Shown here: in pieces, positions 14,637 to 19,427 of the stretch
Layout of the letters: each line of letters opens with the position of its first letter
Position numbering within the stretch: position 1 is the first letter of the stretch
DNA from: CBDUQI01 sp965369325
GTDB taxonomy: Bacteria; Pseudomonadota; Gammaproteobacteria; Steroidobacterales; JBCBZW01
NCBI GenBank assembly: GCA_965369325.1
Contig: CBDUQI010000106.1
Coordinates: 1 to 19,427 of the forward strand
Direction of reading: 5' to 3'
Length of the DNA: 19,427 bases
Notes under the pieces: model-generated
What the model was told of the DNA's origin: nothing
Seen by the model: the letters and a program-made list of their open reading frames with translations, nothing else
The model's database searches: none
Program-made: the position numbers and the translations under genes

Positions 14637-16127
14637 ATGGATATCTCAAATCTGTTTTCGAGCCACGTTTTGCTAACGCGCGCGCTGATGCTCACAGGCA
14701 TTCTGGCCGGTTTGTCCGGCTGCGCCGTCAATCCCGCCACCGGTAACCCCAACTTGGTGCTGATGTCGGAGGAGAAAGAAATTCAAATCGGCCGGCAAAT
14801 GCATCAGCAAACGCTGCAGCAGTACCGGAAGCTGGATGATGCGGCGCTGCAGGACTACGTGAACACCATTGGGCAGCGGGTGGCGGCGGCAGGCGAACGC
14901 CCGCATTTGCAGTACACCTTTACGGTGCTGGATGATGATCTGGTCAATGCATTTGCGCTTCTCGGCGGACATGTCTACATCACTCGTGGGCTGATGGCGT
15001 ACCTCAGCAGCGAAGCGGAGCTGGCCGCGGTGCTGGGGCACGAGGTGGGTCATATCACGGCGCGGCATGCGGTCAGATCGGCGACAACGCAGACCATGGC
15101 CGGTGTGGCTAGTGCCATCGCAGCGGCGGCAACCGGCCTCTACGGTGCCAATCTGGTCACGGATTTTTTGGGCGAAACAGTGGTAACCGGTTACGGGCGC
15201 ACCCGGGAGCTAGAGGCCGACCGCCTGGGCGCCAGGTACCTGGCTTCTATCGGGTACTCACCACGCGCAATGATCGACGTCGTGAGCGTACTCAAATCGC
15301 ATGAAGAGTTTCAGGTGGAAGTGGCCACCAAAGATGGTCGCCAAGCCCCCTCGTATCATGCGTTGTTCTCCACCCACCCGGAGAAAGACAAGCGGCTGCA
15401 GGAAATCATCGCCGAGGCTGAGGAACTGGTCGATGACTCCGTCAAGCCGGACAATCGTTTCACCTACCTGCACTACACCGATGGGCTGACGTACGGTAAA
15501 AAAGGTTCGGTCGGGCTGGATGACACTGGTGAGTCGATGCACGCAGGCCTTAACCTGGCTGTGCAGGGGCCGGCCGACTGGGAGTCGCGGCTGAGCAAGC
15601 TAGCGCTCATGATGTACAGCCCCAGCGATGATGCGGTGATCCAGGTAACCAAGCAGATTGCCGATATCCAGGTGCATCCGAAAGAAATGTTGCGCGATTA
15701 TTTGGGCCCCGACATCAAGTTAACTCGCGAAGAAGAGCGCTCGGTTGGTGGGCGCCCAGGCTTTACCGCCGTGGCGTTACGAGCACCTTCACCATTTGGC
15801 GCAAGAGCCGTGCGATTTGGTATTGTGTACATCGGACGCGATGCGGTCATCCTGGCCGGGGCAGTGCAACCGGTAAGCGACCCTTACCGCCACGATGCAG
15901 ACTTTATGCGCGCGTTCGACTCGATTCGCCGGATGACGGGCACCGAGCGTCGCGCATCCGCGCACGCCACCATCCGAGTGATGAAGGCGGATGAGGCGAC
16001 TACCGTGGAACAATTGGTGGCAGCCTCGCGCAACCGTCGTCACGCGGAGGCAGAGATTCGCCTGATCAACGGGCTGTACCCCGAGGGTGAACCGGTTCCG
16101 GGACAATATGTGAAGATACTTGAATAA
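14637..16127 (+). CDS. M48-family metalloprotease lipoprotein
   Basis: 496 residues. A lipoprotein signal ends in the lipobox LSGC (C29), so the mature protein is probably anchored to the inner face of the outer membrane. The zinc protease domain covers about 35-260 with HEVGH (135-139) and the downstream ExxAD motif ELEAD (191-195). Residues 310-496 form an extra C-terminal region with TVEQLVAASRNRR and VPGQYVKILE near the end, resembling a LysM-like module seen in related periplasmic M48 proteins. By family it takes part in outer-membrane or periplasmic protein quality control (BepA/YfgC/LoiP group), but the lack of BepA-type TPR repeats in this chain separates it from BepA. Start ATG 14637; ATG 14688 would give too short a signal. 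The next gene follows after 24 bases. Confidence 0.92.
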   Translation: MDISNLFSSHVLLTRALMLTGILAGLSGCAVNPATGNPNLVLMSEEKEIQIGRQMHQQTLQQYRKLDDAALQDYVNTIGQRVAAAGERPHLQYTFTVLDDDLVNAFALLGGHVYITRGLMAYLSSEAELAAVLGHEVGHITARHAVRSATTQTMAGVASAIAAAATGLYGANLVTDFLGETVVTGYGRTRELEADRLGARYLASIGYSPRAMIDVVSVLKSHEEFQVEVATKDGRQAPSYHALFSTHPEKDKRLQEIIAEAEELVDDSVKPDNRFTYLHYTDGLTYGKKGSVGLDDTGESMHAGLNLAVQGPADWESRLSKLALMMYSPSDDAVIQVTKQIADIQVHPKEMLRDYLGPDIKLTREEERSVGGRPGFTAVALRAPSPFGARAVRFGIVYIGRDAVILAGAVQPVSDPYRHDADFMRAFDSIRRMTGTERRASAHATIRVMKADEATTVEQLVAASRNRRHAEAEIRLINGLYPEGEPVPGQYVKILE

Positions 16128-16151
16128 TCAGGTGGGCAGATTGGGCAGAGT

Positions 16152-17714
16152 ATGCGGGTAGCGATGATCGCGAAAATAACCAGACTCCCGGGGCATTTCC
16201 CGACCATGGGGCACCATGCAGTGGCCGCGATGCTGTGCTTGTGCGCCGCGAGCGCGTTGGCTCAGAGCAGCGCAGAGTTTAGTGAAGAGGATGTCCTGCG
16301 CGAGCGCGCGGCGCAGGAGCAGGCTGCGGCGACCATCGATTTATCCGAGCCGGGAGTTGGGACCGACGATGCCCAGGAGGGCGAGGATGAAGGCGGGTTG
16401 CTCCCCGGCGATGAGGACGCCAGTCAGTACGCCCCCGAGGCCTACGCACCTGGCAGCGCTGAGGACGAGCAGGCGCTGGATCTGCCGACGGTGGAAAATG
16501 CGGCGCCGATCACTAACGTATTTACTTCCAGCTATCGTGCGACCCTGAAGGCTGCGGAAGAGTTTTTTCGCCAGGGCGATATTGGCCAGGCGCTGGAAGC
16601 CGTGCGGGTGGCTCAGGATATGGTGCTGGAAAGCGAGGGCGACAGCAGCGAGCTGCTAATTCTGCCCACCCAGGTTGAGGCGCGCATCCTTTTTGGTGAT
16701 GGGCAGTTCCTCAAGGCCGCCGACGCGTTTAACCAGGTGATCGCACTTGTAGAAAGCCGCGATGGCATGTTCAGCGATGACCTGATCCCGCCGTTGACCG
16801 AGAGTGCAGTTGCCTATCGCGAGGCGGGCAATCACGAACAGGCAGTGTCTAATCTGCGTCGGGCGAAGTTTATTACTCATCGCGAGAGCGGCATCATGAA
16901 TTTGGAGCAGGTGCCCATCATTGATGCGCTCACCGAAACCTTGATGGGCGGTCGAGACTTTCTGGAGGCGGACCGCGAGCAGCGTTTTGCCATGCAGGTG
17001 TTTGAACGGCGTTACGGCGAAGAAGATGCGGAAGTGGTCGATGGTATCTACCGACTGGCCCGCTGGTACCGCCGCACCGGCCAGTATCCGCGCGCGCGCG
17101 CGCTGTACCGGCGCGCCATCGGCATTCTGGAGGTGGCGTTTGGCCTGGACGACATGTCGCTGGTGACGCCCCTGCGCGGTATCGCCGCCACCTACCAGCT
17201 ACAGGGTACGCGTCGCGGTGAGGGCGAGAAATCGCTGCTGCGCGCGATCGAGCTATTTGAAAAGCAGGAAGACAACGTCGATCTGGTGGAGTACGGCGAG
17301 AACCTAATTGCGCTAGGTGACTGGTATCTGCTGAGCTCCAAGCGCAAACGCGCACAGGAGGTGTACGCGCGTGCCTGGCGGGCGATTGTCGATGCGACTG
17401 GTAGTTTGGAGCGGGCCGAGATAATGCTGGGCGTGCCCACGCGACTGCGCTATGTGCCACCCCATCCCAGCCAATTCGAGAACATTCGTTGGACCACGGA
17501 AGAGAAAGTCGACCGCTACGTGGACGCATTCTTTACCGTCACCGCGCAGGGCACGGTGAGAGATGTCGAGGTAGATTCCACCAACGCACCGCACCGGGTC
17601 AAACGCGAGGTGCGCCGCGCGGTGGGCTCTGCACGTTATCGCCCGCGACTGGTCAATGGTGTGCCGGCCGAAACTGCCGGTGTGCAGCTTCGCCAGGTGT
17701 TCTTCTCCGACTAA
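16152..17714 (+). CDS. Periplasmic TPR protein with C-terminal TonB domain
   Basis: 520 residues. A signal peptide is cut near ALAQ (residues 35-38). An acidic low-complexity stretch follows (about 65-110), then helical TPR-like repeats (about 125-420, e.g. AAEEFFRQGDIGQALEAVRV and LARWYRRTGQYPRARALY). Residues about 440-520 match a TonB C-terminal domain: YVDAFFTVTAQGTVRDVEV, RYRPRLVNG and the closing strand LRQVFFSD. It has no membrane anchor and no Pro-rich linker, so it is not a classical energy transducer; the domain more likely works as a binding module. ATG 16152 is used; 16164 and 16206 are alternatives with the same signal core. Co-transcribed with the M48 protease, it may serve as its periplasmic scaffold. 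Its stop overlaps the convergent lipoprotein by four bases. Confidence 0.88.
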   Translation: MRVAMIAKITRLPGHFPTMGHHAVAAMLCLCAASALAQSSAEFSEEDVLRERAAQEQAAATIDLSEPGVGTDDAQEGEDEGGLLPGDEDASQYAPEAYAPGSAEDEQALDLPTVENAAPITNVFTSSYRATLKAAEEFFRQGDIGQALEAVRVAQDMVLESEGDSSELLILPTQVEARILFGDGQFLKAADAFNQVIALVESRDGMFSDDLIPPLTESAVAYREAGNHEQAVSNLRRAKFITHRESGIMNLEQVPIIDALTETLMGGRDFLEADREQRFAMQVFERRYGEEDAEVVDGIYRLARWYRRTGQYPRARALYRRAIGILEVAFGLDDMSLVTPLRGIAATYQLQGTRRGEGEKSLLRAIELFEKQEDNVDLVEYGENLIALGDWYLLSSKRKRAQEVYARAWRAIVDATGSLERAEIMLGVPTRLRYVPPHPSQFENIRWTTEEKVDRYVDAFFTVTAQGTVRDVEVDSTNAPHRVKREVRRAVGSARYRPRLVNGVPAETAGVQLRQVFFSD

Positions 17715-18403
17715 GCCTGCGGTTCGGTCATCCCCAGAAATTCTTTTAGCTGCCCGGCTAGGCCTTTGCATGCGGCAGCTCGCGTGCGCGCGATAATGGG
17801 GATAGGGACCACAAACGCCGGCATGTAGGAGGTGCCGTTGACATCTGCCGTAATCACGCCGGCGGAGGATATGTTCTTGAGGTCCCAGATGGAGGCTTCG
17901 TAGTTGGAGTCCCGCTCCCACCACTGAAATCCAAGGCAGCCAAAACTGCTGTTGCACGACAGGCTGCCGCCGCCGTCTACGGTTTCGGTCTCCCCGGCCA
18001 GCCACACGATGTAGCGTACGCCGGATTCCTCGATTCGCTCCGGCACGCCCGACATCGACAGCAACTTGGGCAGATCTTCGACTTTGCTAGGCGCGTGGCG
18101 AGGCTCGAACCAGGGGAACATGCCGTCCAGAAACTCCTGTTCATTGCGCATTTCCATCGAGCGCGCACCGCCCGCTAGCGCACTGCGTACGCACTCGGTG
18201 AAGCCCTCTTCGGTTTCTTTCTGGTTATTGAAGCGGCGTGTCAGTAACACCACCGCTTCGCCCGCCTCGATGCCGCTGGCTGGGCTTTGGCGGGCCTGCT
18301 CCAGCCGCGAGGTAACGCAGCCACTCAGTGTGCAGGCAAGGACGGTGCTGGCGATCAGCGTTGCCCGCGCGCCTGATACTCCAATGGCCAGGGTGGTGGT
18401 CAT
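17711..18403 (-). CDS. Putative outer-membrane lipoprotein, second of a pair
   Basis: 230 residues; family not recognised. The N-terminus carries a lipoprotein signal with lipobox LSGC (C29). The mature part has a region VRYIVWLAGE (a stress-type beta strand), a Cys-containing loop SLSCNSSFGCLGFQWWER, and later IWDLKN and ADVNGTSY; the C-terminus is helical (GLAGQLKEFLG). The start ATG (18401-18403) overlaps the stop of the upstream lipoprotein (ATGA), with GAGGAG seven bases before it, so translation is coupled and a complex of the two proteins is likely. The reading extended to 18589 would overlap the partner and is not supported. Confidence 0.85.
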   Translation of the reverse strand: MTTTLAIGVSGARATLIASTVLACTLSGCVTSRLEQARQSPASGIEAGEAVVLLTRRFNNQKETEEGFTECVRSALAGGARSMEMRNEQEFLDGMFPWFEPRHAPSKVEDLPKLLSMSGVPERIEESGVRYIVWLAGETETVDGGGSLSCNSSFGCLGFQWWERDSNYEASIWDLKNISSAGVITADVNGTSYMPAFVVPIPIIARTRAAACKGLAGQLKEFLGMTEPQA

Positions 18404-19104
18404 AGTGGCTCCTCTGCGGGCACAAGACCCTGGGTTTCGGGGATAAGTGCCAGCACGGTGGGGCGCTTCTGCAGGCCGATCGAGAGTGCTGCGACGGCAT
18501 CGCGCATGGCTACCTGGGTAGCATCTGCCAGCGATTCTTTGCCCTTCAAGGCTTTGGATCGGGTGCGGCCGTAAGCGTTCACTTTCCAACTCTCCACCAG
18601 CACCCCGGTGGCGTCGTAGAGCTCGATCCGGTAGCGGATGGAGACCGAGTAGAAGTCCACACCGGCATCGCGTGGGGTGAGAAAAGCGTATTCCTCTACT
18701 ACCGGCTTAATAAATCCGTCCAGGCCGGCACCTGGTAGGGGAATCTGCTCCACTCTCTGGATTTGCTCGAAGGACGAACTCAGCAGTTCATCAAACACCT
18801 TGACGTTGGAATCGCCCAAATCGATGTTCCACTCCGGTCCATCCAGCACGCTCTCGGTGTGCTTGTAGTCCTGGAAAGCTGAATCGTAGAGTACACCCAT
18901 AGACAGGGGGAGTGCATCAATCAGCGGCCTGGGCACAGTAGACTGCACCGACAACCCGGTGGTGCCGCACGCGCTCAGCAACAGTAATGTGCTCGTTGCC
19001 AAAACGCGCTTTAACCCAGATCGCGCACCCGTCGGTTGCTGCCGGTTGCGTTGCACCATAGATGTCATCGCCAGCGGCCTTTTGCGCACAGCTGTCGTCC
19101 CCAT
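18400..19104 (-). CDS. Putative lipoprotein, first of a pair
   Basis: 234 residues; family not firmly recognised. A long basic N-region leads to a lipobox LSAC (C46). The mature domain (about 50-215) alternates strands and helices (LPLSMGVLYDSAFQDY, VFDELLSSSFEQIQRVE, YSVSIRYRIELYDATGVLV, ATQVAMRDAVAAL) and resembles the small alpha/beta fold of YajG- or auxiliary-type lipoproteins; that is a guess from the pattern. The ATG (19102-19104) has GGAGGG five bases before it, which supports the long signal; starts at residue 13 or 16 would give a more usual signal length. First gene of a two-gene operon. Confidence 0.85.
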   Translation of the reverse strand: MGTTAVRKRPLAMTSMVQRNRQQPTGARSGLKRVLATSTLLLLSACGTTGLSVQSTVPRPLIDALPLSMGVLYDSAFQDYKHTESVLDGPEWNIDLGDSNVKVFDELLSSSFEQIQRVEQIPLPGAGLDGFIKPVVEEYAFLTPRDAGVDFYSVSIRYRIELYDATGVLVESWKVNAYGRTRSKALKGKESLADATQVAMRDAVAALSIGLQKRPTVLALIPETQGLVPAEEPL

Positions 19105-19109
19105 GTAAA

Positions 19110-19115
19110 CCCTCC
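19110..19115 (-). promoter_or_regulatory. Ribosome binding site of the first lipoprotein gene
   Basis: GGAGGG on the minus strand, five bases before the ATG at 19104. It decides in favour of the longer N-terminus over the Met codons 12 and 15 codons further in. Confidence 0.6.
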
Positions 19116-19268
19116 AGCGCCTATATTCGTTTATCTCATTGATGGCACGCCCGCGCCGCAGTGCGCCAACCAGAACGAGTGTACAACGTCCGGCACGCAG
19201 GTGAATATGCGTCACCCGCCGATTCGCCATAAATTTCCGCGACCGGAACGCTGGCATTGTCTGCCTGT

Positions 19269-19283
19269 ATTGGTTATACCAAC
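19269..19283. promoter_or_regulatory. GntR/PdhR-like operator palindrome
   Basis: ATTGGT-TAT-ACCAAC. PdhR of E. coli binds ATTGGT-N3-ACCAAT, so both half-sites and the 3-bp spacer fit except for the last base. It lies about 165 bases before the first lipoprotein gene and near the right edge, so it may serve either side. Confidence 0.35.
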
Positions 19284-19427
19284 GGTGTGTCGCGCGTTTA
19301 TCGCGGCATCGCTGGGGGCAGGCGCGTCGCTGCGCCACCAGGATTTGAAAGAATCCCGACTAAAAAGCCAAATTATTGAAACTGATGACCGTTTTTTGCA
19401 TCTAAAGTTCGACCGGGGGTGGTATTC

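Larger units (their letters stand above)
19105..19427. other. Non-coding right end of the window (323 bases)
   Basis: It is upstream of the lipoprotein operon (-) and contains no convincing gene; the longest minus-strand reading is only an extension of the lipoprotein frame. It holds the palindrome at 19269-19283. The last 90 bases are AT-richer and may contain a promoter for a gene to the right, but no clean box pair was found. Confidence 0.6.

Noticed and set aside
13957..14676. 239-codon plus-strand frame across the rhomboid start and the intergenic region
   Set aside because: Most of it is antisense to rhomboid coding sequence and it runs through the divergent promoter region into the M48 start; low-complexity translation.
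16930..17529. 199-codon minus-strand frame opposite the TPR protein
   Set aside because: Arg/Pro-rich shadow of a clear TPR and TonB-domain gene.
19403..19427. TAAAGTTC as a second sigma-28 promoter
   Set aside because: The -35 fits 7 of 8, but at the N11 position the sequence does not resemble GCCGATAA and the window ends there.
1..19427. Mobile elements, CRISPR arrays, tRNA or rRNA genes
   Set aside because: No transposase, integrase or spaced repeat array was seen, and no cloverleaf or conserved rRNA segment was recognised on either strand.

Overview
The window is GC-rich, tightly packed bacterial DNA. NtrC/NtrY-type regulators, outer-membrane lipoproteins with LSGC/LSAC lipoboxes, a TonB C-terminal domain, a rhomboid and TSP3/dockerin-like secreted repeats all point to a gammaproteobacterium, probably a marine or environmental one. 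No rRNA, tRNA, CRISPR array, insertion sequence or prophage gene is visible. All assignments come from reading the sequence; no database was searched.

Layout. Positions 1-5900 (+) hold the 3' part of an operon: an ABC ATPase cut by the left edge, two FtsX/MacB-type permeases, a sigma-54-dependent NtrC-like response regulator and an NtrY-like histidine kinase with a TTG start. This looks like an exporter that carries its own two-component control. Next comes a small winged-helix regulator (6001-6360) with a near-consensus sigma-70 promoter, then a diguanylate cyclase (6548-7660) preceded by a strong candidate flagellar sigma-28 promoter.

Positions 7788-9760 hold the most unusual locus: two translationally coupled secreted proteins. 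The second aligns by eye, segment by segment, with the catalytic domain of copper amine oxidases (possible topaquinone Tyr, HxH copper ligands, later third His) and has a roughly 90-residue TSP3/dockerin-like calcium-binding insert. The first ends in a domain resembling the small N-terminal domains of the same enzymes. I read this as a possible split, divergent copper amine oxidase-like system.

A small uncertain ORF follows (9804-10085). Then come an Fpg/Nei-family DNA glycosylase overlapping a PhyH-type dioxygenase (10223-12042, +), and convergent to them a beta-CASP metallo-hydrolase and a rhomboid protease (12039-14346, -). After a divergent intergenic region lie an M48 lipoprotein protease and a periplasmic TPR protein ending in a TonB C-terminal domain (14637-17714, +), convergent to two coupled lipoproteins (17711-19104, -). 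The right end (19105-19427) is non-coding and holds a GntR/PdhR-like palindrome.
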